From positions 37,221-101,220 of the forward strand of contig JACZJC010000069.1 in the NCBI GenBank assembly GCA_014860745.1: a stretch of 64,000 bases of DNA, written 5' to 3'. This document shows, piece after piece, positions 25,664 through 34,209 of the stretch (positions are counted from its first letter, which is position 1; each line of letters begins with the position of its first letter). A program made the position numbers and the translations under genes. Source of the DNA: Anaerolineales bacterium. Its GTDB lineage: Bacteria > Chloroflexota > Anaerolineae > Anaerolineales > Villigracilaceae. The notes under the pieces were generated by a model, which did not search any database, was not told the DNA's origin, and worked only from the letters and a program-made list of their open reading frames with translations.

Positions 25664-26932
25664 ATGACCATCGAATTTGAATCACCCAAACCGATTGTGC
25701 AGACACAATTCGTTTTGAAAACCGTTGCTGAAGAGATGATGCGCTCCAAGTCGCGCTACTTCGACGAGCATGAGCACGAAATCCCCTGGGACTACATCGA
25801 GTTCATGCACACAGCCATGAAATCCATGGGCGTGGGGTCGCTTGCGCCAAAAGAAAAATCAAATGGGGGCAATGGCGGCGAGCCGAAAGAGAAACGCCCG
25901 CCGATTGCCTATCAGTCGCTTGCGGCGCAAATCGAGATGCTTTCGTGGGGCGATGTGGGCTTTTATCTCATCACCCCGGGTGGCGGACTCGGCGCGGCAG
26001 CAGTGCAGGCGGCCGGCACTTCCGAGCAGAAAGCCAAATTCCTTGCACGGTTCACAGAAGATAAACCAACCTTCGCTGCAATGTGCATGACCGAAGCTGG
26101 CGCGGGTTCGGATACCTCTGCAATTCGGGCGCGGGCTGTGCTGGATGAGAAGACGAACGAGTGGGTCATCAACGGAGAGAAGATCTTCGTCACCGCGGGC
26201 GACAAAGCCTTCACGGAATACGAAAAATTTGGCGGCGGCTTCATCGTGGTATGGGCATCCATTGACCCGTCCGCGGGACGTGCGGGCATGCGCGCCTTCG
26301 TCGTTGAGTCTGGTACGAAAGGTGTGACCGTCAGCAAGCTGGAACACAAACTTGGCATTCGTGCCAGCGACACGGCCACGATCTCCCTTGTGGATGCGCG
26401 TGTGCCGTATGACCACATCCTGGGCAGTCCCACCGTGGAAAAGACCACGACCGGCTTCAAAGGCGCGATGGCAACTTTCGATGCGACACGGCCTCTCGTA
26501 GCCGCATCCGGCCTCGGCGTGGCAAGAGCCGCTCTTGAATTCCTGAAAGAAAAACTGGACGAGAACGGAGTCGAGATCCGCTATGGTTTGCCGCGCCAAA
26601 AATTATCCAATATCGAGCGCGAGTTCATCGACATGGAGATCATGTTGAAATCTGCATGGCTGATGGTCATCAAGGCGGTGTGGATGGCGGATAATAAAAA
26701 ACCGAACGCGCTCGAGTCTTCGATGAGCAAGGTCCGCGCGGGCGATGTCGGAACGAAGATCACGCAGAAGGCGGTTGAGATTTTGGGACCGCTTGGATAC
26801 AGCCGCGAGTTCCTGCTCGAGAAATGGTTCCGCGATGCGAAGATCACGGACATTTACGAAGGCACCGGGCAGATCAATCGCCTTGTTGTGGCAAGGCAGA
26901 TATTGGGTTATAGCGGGTCGGAGTTGAGATAA
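25664..26932 (+). CDS. Acyl-CoA dehydrogenase
   Basis: About 422 residues from ATG 25664 (GAAGGAG upstream); the longer upstream frame is the repeat element read through. FAD-binding middle domain is canonical: AAMCMTEAGAGSDTSAIRARAV (about 139-160) and WVINGEKIFVTAGDKA; the C-terminal domain has KAVEILGPLGYSREFLLEKWFRDAKITDIYEGTGQINRLVVARQILG, where the glutamate of IYEGT is the catalytic-base position of medium-chain enzymes. It contains an extra Gly/Lys/Pro-rich insertion (about 62-80, SNGGNGGEPKEKRPP). It catalyses the first step of beta-oxidation, passing electrons to ETF. Confidence 0.92.
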   Translation: MTIEFESPKPIVQTQFVLKTVAEEMMRSKSRYFDEHEHEIPWDYIEFMHTAMKSMGVGSLAPKEKSNGGNGGEPKEKRPPIAYQSLAAQIEMLSWGDVGFYLITPGGGLGAAAVQAAGTSEQKAKFLARFTEDKPTFAAMCMTEAGAGSDTSAIRARAVLDEKTNEWVINGEKIFVTAGDKAFTEYEKFGGGFIVVWASIDPSAGRAGMRAFVVESGTKGVTVSKLEHKLGIRASDTATISLVDARVPYDHILGSPTVEKTTTGFKGAMATFDATRPLVAASGLGVARAALEFLKEKLDENGVEIRYGLPRQKLSNIEREFIDMEIMLKSAWLMVIKAVWMADNKKPNALESSMSKVRAGDVGTKITQKAVEILGPLGYSREFLLEKWFRDAKITDIYEGTGQINRLVVARQILGYSGSELR

Positions 26933-26934
26933 AT

Positions 26935-27004
26935 GTTAAGTGATCCAGTGTCAAGTGTCAGGCGAAAACCAAAACCTGAAACCTGGAACTTGATACCTGA
27001 AACC
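26935..27004. repeat. Heptad-word inverted repeat element, copy 1
   Basis: Starts two bases after the dehydrogenase stop and ends before the AAGGAG of the next gene. The left arm on the plus strand reads GTGTCAA GTGTCAG in 7-base steps; the right arm read on the minus strand gives GTTTCAG GTATCAA GTTCCAG GTTTCAG. The words share GT at positions 1-2 and A at position 6, so the arms can fold into an imperfect hairpin. Confidence 0.75.
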
Positions 27005-27018
27005 GATAAGGAGCAACC

Positions 27019-29400
27019 ATGAAATACAACATACATCGCGCGGTTGTCATTGGTTCTGGCACCATGGGCGCGGCGATTGCGGCTCATCTGGCAAACATCG
27101 GCGTGCCGGTCACGCTGTTGGATATTGTCCCAAAAGACTCGCCTGATAAAAACAAGATCGTCAAGGAAGGCTGGGATCGCTGTATAAAAGCCAAACCCGC
27201 CAATTTGATGTCCACGGAGTTGCAAACTCTCGTGACGCTTGGGAATCTTGAAGATGATTTCGGCGCAGTCGCAGAAGCGGATTGGATCTGTGAGGCCATC
27301 ATCGAAAACCTCAAGATAAAAGTGGAGTTGATGACGCGCATCGACGAGGTCCGTAAGCCGAATGCGATTGTCACCACGAACACTTCGGGCATTCCCGTTC
27401 ATGCAATTGCGGAAGGCCGTTCGAAGGAGTTCAAGAAACATTTTCTTGGCACGCATTTTTTCAACCCGCCGCGCTATCTCAAACTGCTGGAGATCATTCC
27501 CACTGCGGACACATCCAAGGATGTGGTCGAGTTTATGACTCACTTCGGCGAATATCGTTTGGGCAAGGGAATTGTACTGTGCAAGGATACGCCGAACTTC
27601 ATCGGGAATCGCGTCGCGTTTGGAACGGGCGCGTTTGCTTTGGATTTCATCCTCAACAATGGCTACACCGTGGATGAAGTAGACGCTCTTACTGGACCTT
27701 TAATGGGTCGGCCAAAAACGGCAACCTTCAGGCTGATAGATCTGGTCGGTGTGGACGTGTGGGATCACGTGGGCAAGAATCTCGCACCCCTGATTCCACA
27801 TGACAAGCTCGGGCAGAAATATCTCGCAGCTGAAAAGCCGCGCAAGTTGATGGATACACTGCTTGAGCGAAAATGGTTCGGCAATAAAACCAAAGTCGGT
27901 TTCTACAAAGAAGTTCGCGGCGAAGATGGGAGGAAAGAATTTTACTCGCTGGATTTGAATACGCTGGAACATGTCCCAGCGGGCAAGCCGCGCTTTGACT
28001 CTGTCAAGGCGGCGAAAGATGTCGAGGGCTTGGGAGACAGGCTAAAGATCATGTTGGAGGCGGACGACAAGGCGGCGAAACTGGTTCAGGCGGTGACCTA
28101 TCAAGGTTTCCAATACGTCTCCACCATCATCCCTGAAGTTGCGGATACCGTTAAGCCGATTGACGATGCCGTCCGTTGGGGGTTCATGCACGAAGCAGGC
28201 CCGTTTGAAACCTGGGATATGCTTGGCGTAAAAGAGACGGTAAAGCGAATGAAGGCCGAAGGGTACACGCCCGCGAAATGGGTGGATGAAATGTTGAAGG
28301 CTGGCGTGGAGACTTTTTATCAATACAAGGGTGATAATAAAGTCGGTGTGTATGACGTTGCAAAAAAGAAATATGCTAAGCTGAAACAACCCGAAGGATT
28401 TGTGCTGTTAAAAGATTTACGCGGCACGAAGAAGGAGATCAGCAAAAATGCAGGCGCGTCACTGTATGACATTGGCGACGGGGTTGGGCTGGTGGAATTT
28501 CACACGAAGATGAACGCGCTCGATGATGACATCTTTGCGATCACCACCGAAGCGCTGGATAGACTCGATACCGATTTCGACGGCCTGGTCGTTGGCAGTG
28601 AAGCGGATAACTTTAGCGCGGGCGCGAACCTGTTCATGGTGGTTGTCGCTGCGCAGCAGGGAATGTGGGATACGCTTGATGGCGCGGTGAAAAAATTACA
28701 GAATATGAATATGCGGATGCGCTATTCGCCCAAGCCTGTGGTCGTTGCGCCCGTGGGCCTGGCGCTCGGCGGCGGTTGTGAAGTAACCATGCACGCTTCG
28801 CGAGTTGTTGCCGCTTCTGAAACTTATATCGGTTTGGTTGAGTTGGGCGCGGGAGTCATCCCTGCCGGTGCGGGGACGAAGGAAATCATGCGCCGCGTCA
28901 TCAATCCGCCGATGAAGACGGATAATGCGGAACCGTTCCCCTTCATTCAACGGGCATTCCTGCAAATCGGGCAGGCGAAAGTTGCCACGTCGGCGGAAGA
29001 GGCGCGCGCGATGGGAATTCTCGGACCGCAGGATCGGGTTGTGGTCAACCGCGATCATCTGCTTACCGAAGCGAAAAAAGAAGTATTGCACATGGTCGCA
29101 TCGGGATATAAACCGCCCGCGCCGGAGATGATCTATGCGCCCGGGCGCGACATGTACGGCGCGATGAAGATCGGCGCGTGGAGTTTCAAGGAAGGCAATT
29201 ACATCACCGAGTATGATTCGCACATTGCAACGAAACTTGCCTACGTGATGGCTGGCGGCTGTCTGACCAAACCGACGTGGGTGAGCGAACAATATATTCT
29301 GGATTTGGAGCGCGAAGCATTCCTTTCTCTGTGCGGCGAAGAAAAGACACAGGCAAGGATGTGGTCGCTGTTGCAGACGGGGAAGCCTTTAAGGAACTAG
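27019..29400 (+). CDS. fadN: 3-hydroxyacyl-CoA dehydrogenase/enoyl-CoA hydratase fusion
   Basis: 793 residues in FadN order: dehydrogenase first, hydratase last. The NAD site is VIGSGTMGAAIAAHLANIG (about 10-28). The catalytic region follows with GTHFFNPPRYLKLLEIIP (His of the HCDH dyad) and CKDTPNFIGNRV. The crotonase domain (about 480-720) has NFSAGANL for the oxyanion hole, GLALGGGCEVTMHA and VELGAGVIPAGAG with the two catalytic glutamates. It performs hydration of enoyl-CoA and NAD-dependent oxidation of L-3-hydroxyacyl-CoA. AAGGAGC precedes the ATG. The thiolase follows, completing beta-oxidation. Confidence 0.93.
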   Translation: MKYNIHRAVVIGSGTMGAAIAAHLANIGVPVTLLDIVPKDSPDKNKIVKEGWDRCIKAKPANLMSTELQTLVTLGNLEDDFGAVAEADWICEAIIENLKIKVELMTRIDEVRKPNAIVTTNTSGIPVHAIAEGRSKEFKKHFLGTHFFNPPRYLKLLEIIPTADTSKDVVEFMTHFGEYRLGKGIVLCKDTPNFIGNRVAFGTGAFALDFILNNGYTVDEVDALTGPLMGRPKTATFRLIDLVGVDVWDHVGKNLAPLIPHDKLGQKYLAAEKPRKLMDTLLERKWFGNKTKVGFYKEVRGEDGRKEFYSLDLNTLEHVPAGKPRFDSVKAAKDVEGLGDRLKIMLEADDKAAKLVQAVTYQGFQYVSTIIPEVADTVKPIDDAVRWGFMHEAGPFETWDMLGVKETVKRMKAEGYTPAKWVDEMLKAGVETFYQYKGDNKVGVYDVAKKKYAKLKQPEGFVLLKDLRGTKKEISKNAGASLYDIGDGVGLVEFHTKMNALDDDIFAITTEALDRLDTDFDGLVVGSEADNFSAGANLFMVVVAAQQGMWDTLDGAVKKLQNMNMRMRYSPKPVVVAPVGLALGGGCEVTMHASRVVAASETYIGLVELGAGVIPAGAGTKEIMRRVINPPMKTDNAEPFPFIQRAFLQIGQAKVATSAEEARAMGILGPQDRVVVNRDHLLTEAKKEVLHMVASGYKPPAPEMIYAPGRDMYGAMKIGAWSFKEGNYITEYDSHIATKLAYVMAGGCLTKPTWVSEQYILDLEREAFLSLCGEEKTQARMWSLLQTGKPLRN

Positions 29401-29453
29401 TCGAAAGTCAAAGGTCGAAGGTCGCGTAACTTTTGACTTTCGACCTTTGACCC
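29400..29453. repeat. Heptad-word inverted repeat element, copy 2
   Basis: The first word begins on the last base of the upstream TAG stop. Left arm in 7-base steps: GTCGAAA GTCAAAG GTCGAAG GTCGCGT; right arm on the minus strand: GTCAAAG GTCGAAA GTCAAAA. About 16 of 17 bases of the central arms can pair. The element fills the gap up to the ribosome binding site of the thiolase gene. Confidence 0.8.
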
Positions 29454-29471
29454 AAGTGAAGGAGATAAACC

Positions 29472-30650
29472 ATGAAAGATGCAGTTATTGTTTCAGCTGT
29501 ACGCACCCCCGTGGGCAAAGCCAAGCGTGGAGGACTTGCCTCGGTTCGCCCCGACGAGATGTCTGCCACTGTGATCAAGGAATTGCTCAATCGGACGCCG
29601 AATCTCGACCCTGCCCAGATCGAGGATGTGGTTTTTGGTTGTGCTTTCCCCGAAGGCGAGCAGGGCATGAACATCGCGCGGATGATCGCCTTGCGCGCGG
29701 GATTGCCAGACACCGTGCCCGCGGAGACGGTCAATCGCTATTGCTCATCGGGCGTGCAGGCAATCGCGCACGTAGCGTATGCGATTCGATCTGGAGACAT
29801 CGAAATCGGAATTGGCGGCGGTGTCGAGTCCATGTCCATGGTGCCGATGATGGGTTATAAGTTTTCGCCCAATCCGCATTTCGCGCAAGACCTTCCCCAT
29901 TACTATACCAATATGGGCCTCACTGCCGAGAATGTCTCTGTCAAATACGGGATCAGCCGCGAAGCCCAGGATGAGTTTGCATTGAAGAGTAACCAGAAAG
30001 CATCAAAGGCCGTTGACTCTGGACTTTTCGACCCCGAACTGATCCCGATCAAGGTCGACCTTGTGGAGTACGTAAACGGAAGGACGGAGAATCGTTCGTT
30101 TGTAGTGACGCGGGATGAAGGTCCGCGCGGCGATTCCACCTTTGACGGTCTTTCCAAGCTCAAGCCTGCCTTCAAAGAGGGGGGCACAGTCACCGCTGGA
30201 AACGCATCGCAAATGTCTGATGGCGCGTCGGCTGTGATGGTCATGTCTGCGGAAAAAGCCGCGGAGTTGGGACTCGAACCATTGGCAAGATTCGTTTCTT
30301 TCGCGGTGGGAGGCGTTCCGCCGGAGTTGATGGGAATTGGTCCAGTGGCGGCCATCCCAAAAGCGTTGAAGCTGGCGGGCCTGTCGTTGAACGACATCGA
30401 TCTGTTTGAATTGAATGAAGCCTTTGCCGCGCAATCTTTGGCAGTGATTCGCACGCTGGAGATCGATGAGAGCAAGGTCAATGTCAACGGCGGTGCGATC
30501 GCGCTGGGACATCCGCTTGGATGCACCGGGTCCAAGTTGACCACTCAGCTGATCTACGAGATGGGCCGCCGCAAATCGAAATACGGCATGGTCACCATGT
30601 GTATCGGCGGCGGCATGGGCGCGGCGGCGATTTTTGAAAATTTGCAATAA
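29472..30650 (+). CDS. fadA: Acetyl-CoA C-acyltransferase (thiolase)
   Basis: 392 residues, the usual length of a degradative thiolase. Catalytic residues are all visible: NRYCSSGVQAI (nucleophile Cys at about residue 92), NGGAIALGHPLGCTGSK (His near 350) and MCIGGGMGAAAIF (second Cys near 379). NEAFAAQSLAV and GNASQMSDGASAV are the other standard blocks. It cleaves 3-ketoacyl-CoA to acetyl-CoA and a shortened acyl-CoA. GAAGGAGA precedes the ATG. Downstream comes a heptad-word repeat and an SCP2-domain gene. Confidence 0.94.
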   Translation: MKDAVIVSAVRTPVGKAKRGGLASVRPDEMSATVIKELLNRTPNLDPAQIEDVVFGCAFPEGEQGMNIARMIALRAGLPDTVPAETVNRYCSSGVQAIAHVAYAIRSGDIEIGIGGGVESMSMVPMMGYKFSPNPHFAQDLPHYYTNMGLTAENVSVKYGISREAQDEFALKSNQKASKAVDSGLFDPELIPIKVDLVEYVNGRTENRSFVVTRDEGPRGDSTFDGLSKLKPAFKEGGTVTAGNASQMSDGASAVMVMSAEKAAELGLEPLARFVSFAVGGVPPELMGIGPVAAIPKALKLAGLSLNDIDLFELNEAFAAQSLAVIRTLEIDESKVNVNGGAIALGHPLGCTGSKLTTQLIYEMGRRKSKYGMVTMCIGGGMGAAAIFENLQ

Positions 30651-30654
30651 AATT

Positions 30655-30715
30655 GTTGAAAGTTACAAGTTACAGGTTGAATGTTTTCAATTTTCAACCT
30701 GTAACCTTCAACCTT
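30655..30715. repeat. Heptad-word inverted repeat element, copy 3
   Basis: Begins four bases after the thiolase stop. Left arm in strict 7-base steps: GTTGAAA GTTACAA GTTACAG GTTGAAT; right arm on the minus strand: GTTGAAG GTTACAG GTTGAAA. GTTACAGGTTGAA pairs perfectly with its complement across an 11-base loop. It ends before the AAGGAAA of the SCP2 gene. Confidence 0.8.
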
Positions 30716-30741
30716 AAACTACCAAAACAAGGAAACTAAAC

Positions 30742-31068
30742 ATGGCTCTCACAATCGAAACTCTTATGTCCAAAATGCCCGGCGCGTTCATCCCCGAAAA
30801 GGCGGCTGGTCTCGATGCGGTTATCCAGTTCAAATTCACCGGCGCGGAAGCGGGCGAATGGTACGCTGTGGTGAAGGATGGAAAAGTCACAGTTGATAAG
30901 GGGACTCACGCCTCCCCCAAGATGACCCTCACCGCCGACTCTGCGGATTATGTCAAAATCTTTACCGGCGAGATCGACGGCATGCAGGCCTTTATGCAAG
31001 GCAAGTTGAAACTGGCAGGCGACTTGAACCTGGCGATGAAACTGACCCAGATGTTCAAGATCAAATGA
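30742..31068 (+). CDS. SCP2 sterol-binding domain protein
   Basis: 108 residues, a single SCP2 domain (PF02036): AAGLDAVIQFKFTGAEAGEWYAVVKDGKVTVDKG followed by SPKMTLTADSADYVKIFTGEIDGMQAFMQGKLKLAGDLNLAMKL are the diagnostic beta-sheet and the lipid-tunnel helix landmarks. Small free-standing SCP2 proteins bind fatty acyl chains or acyl-CoA and often sit beside beta-oxidation genes. Here it is the last gene of that operon and probably carries or buffers acyl-CoA. A second SCP2 protein is encoded at 55916. Confidence 0.9.
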   Translation: MALTIETLMSKMPGAFIPEKAAGLDAVIQFKFTGAEAGEWYAVVKDGKVTVDKGTHASPKMTLTADSADYVKIFTGEIDGMQAFMQGKLKLAGDLNLAMKLTQMFKIK

Positions 31069-31097
31069 TTGGTGAAATTTAGGGAAAAAATATTCTT

Positions 31098-31141
31098 CCG
31101 ATGAGGCAGTCCCAGGGGATGGAGGGAGCTTGCCTCATCGG
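31098..31141 (+). other. Hairpin in the leader of the TerC gene
   Basis: CCGATGAGGCA (31098-31108) and TGCCTCATCGG (31131-31141) form a perfect 11-bp stem around a 22-base purine-rich loop, about 100 bases before the TerC start. The right arm is followed only by GTTTGG, so terminator strength is doubtful. It may end the beta-oxidation operon or form a regulatory leader. Confidence 0.5.
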
Positions 31142-31239
31142 TTTGGAAACCTTGTCTGGATGACCCCTTCATGTTTCGCATCCTCAAATCGCCAAAATGC
31201 CATTAAAATCGAACTAAATCTTTTACAGGAGTAAATATC

Positions 31240-32088
31240 GTGGATTTTAGTTGGATTTCATCCCCCGAAACATGGATTGCATTCATCACCCTCGTCGCCC
31301 TGGAACTGGTCCTGGGTGTAGATAACGTGATCTTTATATCGATTCTTGCCGGCAAATTGCCTTTGCAGGATCAACAGCGTGCCCGCACGACAGGCATTCT
31401 GCTTGCAGTCATCACACGGATTTTGTTGCTGGCCTCCCTTTCGTGGATCATCAGCCTCGAAGAACCCCTCTTTCATATTCCCTGGTTTGGCGGGGAAGAG
31501 ATCGGCGTTTCAGGGCGGGACTTGATTCTGATCATTGGTGGACTCTTCCTTCTGTGGAAGAGTACTCATGAGATTCACGATAAGTTGGAAGGCACGGAAG
31601 GCCGTGCGTCGGCAAAGGTTGCCGCCACATTCGCGAGTGTCATCATTCAGATCCTGCTTCTGGATGTCGTCTTCTCGCTGGATTCGGTCATTACCGCGGT
31701 GGGTATGGTGGAGCATATTGAAATCATGGTCGCCGCAGTGGTCATCGCTGCAATTGTCATGGTGTTTGTGGCCGGTCCGCTTGGCGCCTTTGTGGAAAGG
31801 CATCCCACCATCAAAATCCTTGCTTTGAGCTTCCTGCTGTTGATCGGTTTTACCCTCATTGTGGAAGGCTTGCATCAGCACATACCGAAAGGATATGTGT
31901 ATTTTGCAATGGGATTCTCGATTTTTGTGGAAATGATCAATATTCGCGTGCGCGACAAGCATGTAAAGCCGATCAGTTTACGCAACCCATATAAAGAACC
32001 AAAAATGGAATTGCAGCCTGTCCCGGTCCCCGTTGCTGTAAAACCGGGTTCTTCAAGGAAAACCAAGCCAAAGAGTAAAAAGAAATAA
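31240..32088 (+). CDS. TerC family integral membrane protein
   Basis: 282 residues, GTG start with ACAGGAG upstream. Seven or so membrane helices with the two family signatures containing conserved acidic residues inside the membrane: LVALELVLGVDNVIFISIL (about 19-37) and LLDVVFSLDSVITAVGM (about 138-154). The C-terminus is a basic, Lys-rich tail (KPKSKKK). TerC/Alx/YkoY proteins are implicated in export of Mn(II) or other metals at the Sec translocon. It stands alone, between the beta-oxidation operon and thrB, and ends at a bidirectional terminator. Confidence 0.92.
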   Translation: MDFSWISSPETWIAFITLVALELVLGVDNVIFISILAGKLPLQDQQRARTTGILLAVITRILLLASLSWIISLEEPLFHIPWFGGEEIGVSGRDLILIIGGLFLLWKSTHEIHDKLEGTEGRASAKVAATFASVIIQILLLDVVFSLDSVITAVGMVEHIEIMVAAVVIAAIVMVFVAGPLGAFVERHPTIKILALSFLLLIGFTLIVEGLHQHIPKGYVYFAMGFSIFVEMINIRVRDKHVKPISLRNPYKEPKMELQPVPVPVAVKPGSSRKTKPKSKKK

Positions 32089-32093
32089 CCAAT

Positions 32094-32124
32094 AAACTGC
32101 CAGTTGAAACCTGGCAGTTTTATA
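32094..32124. terminator. Bidirectional intrinsic terminator between terC-like gene and thrB
   Basis: AAACTGCCAG (32094-32103) and CTGGCAGTTT (32111-32120) form a 10-bp stem with a 7-base loop and a following T-rich stretch. It overlaps the stop codon of the convergent thrB gene. Confidence 0.8.
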
Positions 32125-33013
32125 TTTTATGAATTCCCTGCATGGAAGGTTGGGTAACGAGCTGTCTCGTTTCGATCCCTCTTTCTTGAAATACTCTCGC
32201 GATCTCGTATTTTGCCTGCTCTGCATATTGCGGTGGAACAAAATTTATGATGGACGGCCCCGCGCCGGAAAGCGCGGCCGCGCCAAATCGTCTTGCAGTT
32301 TTAAAGGCTGCCATGCCGCCTGCTATGTGCCTCAGGCGGTACGGCTGGTGTATGCGGTCGTCCATGATTTTTTGGAGCAGGTCAAGGTCGCCGCTGCGAA
32401 GCGCATCGACCACCAGCACGGTGCGGCCAATATTATAGATAGCATCCGTACGTGAAATGGATTTTGGCAGGACGGCGCGCGCAACCCGCGTAGGCCACTC
32501 CACGCTGGGTTTAACGATCACCATAGTCAATTCGGGGATTTCATATCGCCTGGTAACGATCCCGTCGCGCGTCGTTACGGATACAACCAGGCCTCCAAGC
32601 AGTGCGGGCGCTACATTATCCGGGTGCCCCTCCATATCGGCCGCAAGTTTCAAAATGTCATTTTCGCCAAGCGGCCTGCCCAGCATTTCATTCGCGCCGA
32701 ATAACCCCGCTACAATGGCCGCCGCGCTCGAGCCAAGCCCGCTGCTCATAAAAATCTTATTGTCCGCTCGAATATCTACGCCGCCCATCTTTTTCCCGCA
32801 CACATCATGCGCAAGCGAGAACGCCTTCGTAAGCAAATTTCTCGTGCCCTTGTTCAACTTCTCGGCCCCCTCGCCAGTGACTTGATAAGTGAGCTTGTCG
32901 GAAACCTCGAACGAAACTTCATTCCATAGATTCAATGCAAGACCCAGACAATCGAAACCTGGACCCAGGTTGGCGGATGTGGCAGGGACTCGGATTTTTA
33001 TCATGCGGGACAT
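32120..33013 (-). CDS. thrB: Homoserine kinase
   Basis: About 297 residues from ATG 33013 (GAGG eight bases upstream); a further ATG lies three codons in. GHMP-kinase features: RVPATSANLGPGFDCLGLALN at the N-terminus, the phosphate-binding loop SSGLGSSAAAIVAGL (about 90-104) and the C-terminal GAAALSGAGPSI. It phosphorylates homoserine with ATP for threonine synthesis. It is divergent from threonine synthase with only 33 bases between the starts, so the two genes share a compact control region. Confidence 0.95.
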   Translation of the reverse strand: MSRMIKIRVPATSANLGPGFDCLGLALNLWNEVSFEVSDKLTYQVTGEGAEKLNKGTRNLLTKAFSLAHDVCGKKMGGVDIRADNKIFMSSGLGSSAAAIVAGLFGANEMLGRPLGENDILKLAADMEGHPDNVAPALLGGLVVSVTTRDGIVTRRYEIPELTMVIVKPSVEWPTRVARAVLPKSISRTDAIYNIGRTVLVVDALRSGDLDLLQKIMDDRIHQPYRLRHIAGGMAAFKTARRFGAAALSGAGPSIINFVPPQYAEQAKYEIARVFQERGIETRQLVTQPSMQGIHKI

Positions 33014-33046
33014 TATAATCGCCTCATTCTTAATCTCGGAGTTGCT

Positions 33047-34081
33047 ATGACATACCAGGGCTTGATCCATCGCTACGGGCGATTTCTCGACTTACCCGGC
33101 CATACAAAAAAAATTACTCTGCTCGAAGGAAATACCCCGTTGATTCCCATGCCGCGCCTCAGCCGGGAACTTGGCTGTGAATTGTTCATCAAGTTTGAGG
33201 GATTAAATCCCACCGGCTCGTTCAAAGATCGCGGAATGACCGCAGCCATCAGCGAGGCCGTTGGCCGCGGCGCAACGACCGTGATCTGCGCTTCCACCGG
33301 CAATACAGCCGCTTCCGCCGCCGCATATGCCGCGCGCGCAGGCTTGCGTTCGATTGTGTTGATTCCCGAAGGCAAAGTTGCGGTTGGGAAACTTGCGGGA
33401 GCAATCGCCTACGGAGCCGAGGTAATTCAAATCCAGGGTTCGTTCGATGATGCGCTTTCTCTTGTTGTGGAAATCACGGAGAAGACGCCGATTGCGCTGG
33501 TCAATTCGATCAACCCGTTCCGCATCGAAGGGCAAAAGACCGCCGCCTTCGAAATTTGCGACGATCTCGGTTCCGCGCCTGATTGGTTGTGCCTGCCCGT
33601 TGGAAATGCCGGGAATATCACATCGTATTGGGCGGGCTTCAAACAGTATCAAAAGGGACTGCCGCAGGTGCTGGGTGTGCAGGCTGCAGGGGCGGCTCCG
33701 CTGGTGTTGGGGCATCCTGTGGAAAAGCCTGAAACGGTGGCAACTGCCATTCGCATTGGCAAGCCAGCCCGCGGTGAGCAGGCACTACAGGCCGCGGAAG
33801 AATCGAAGGGCAGAATCATCGCAGTTTCGGATGAGCAGATATTGTCTGCACAAAGGATATTGGCTTCGGAAGGGGTTTGGGTGGAGCCGGCTTCTGCCGC
33901 GGGGTTGAGCGGCTTGTTGGCCGAATCAACCGTCGGGAAGTTTGAAGCGAGGGGCAGGCGGGTTGTGGTGGTCTGTACCGGTCATGGCATGAAGGACCCA
34001 TCCATCATCACCGAATCGTTCCAATCCCCAAAAATAATCCCGGCAAATTACGATGCGCTGATCGAAATAATCGAAAAATAA
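33047..34081 (+). CDS. thrC: Threonine synthase
   Basis: 344 residues, the short (bacterial/archaeal type) form. PLP site: GLNPTGSFKDRGMTAAI with the Schiff-base Lys near residue 60; CASTGNTAASAAAYAA binds the cofactor phosphate; PVGNAGNITSYWAGF and VVVCTGHGMKDP are the other standard blocks. It converts O-phosphohomoserine to threonine. Divergent from thrB. The downstream 128 bases before the kinase gene hold nothing I can support. Confidence 0.95.
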   Translation: MTYQGLIHRYGRFLDLPGHTKKITLLEGNTPLIPMPRLSRELGCELFIKFEGLNPTGSFKDRGMTAAISEAVGRGATTVICASTGNTAASAAAYAARAGLRSIVLIPEGKVAVGKLAGAIAYGAEVIQIQGSFDDALSLVVEITEKTPIALVNSINPFRIEGQKTAAFEICDDLGSAPDWLCLPVGNAGNITSYWAGFKQYQKGLPQVLGVQAAGAAPLVLGHPVEKPETVATAIRIGKPARGEQALQAAEESKGRIIAVSDEQILSAQRILASEGVWVEPASAAGLSGLLAESTVGKFEARGRRVVVVCTGHGMKDPSIITESFQSPKIIPANYDALIEIIEK

Positions 34082-34209
34082 GCCGATGCAATGAAATTCG
34101 AGCCGGGGGGAAAGCCTGTTAATAAGATTGCAATGATGGAGGCGCGGGATATCTGATACTACAATCTCCCTTGCTATGATTTGGATCTTTCCTTCATTCA
34201 GGCGGCGAA

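Noticed and set aside
24918..26599. Long minus-strand reading frames opposite the acyl-CoA dehydrogenase genes
   Set aside because: They are shadows in high-GC codon-biased genes; they lack ribosome binding sites and recognisable domains.
26935..30715. CRISPR array
   Set aside because: The repeats are 7-base words in opposing arms, with no 25-40 base direct repeats or unique spacers and no cas genes.
31069..31239. yybP-ykoY (Mn) riboswitch upstream of TerC
   Set aside because: The hairpin is present but the conserved GGGGAGUAG core and its partner loops are not, so no riboswitch is called.
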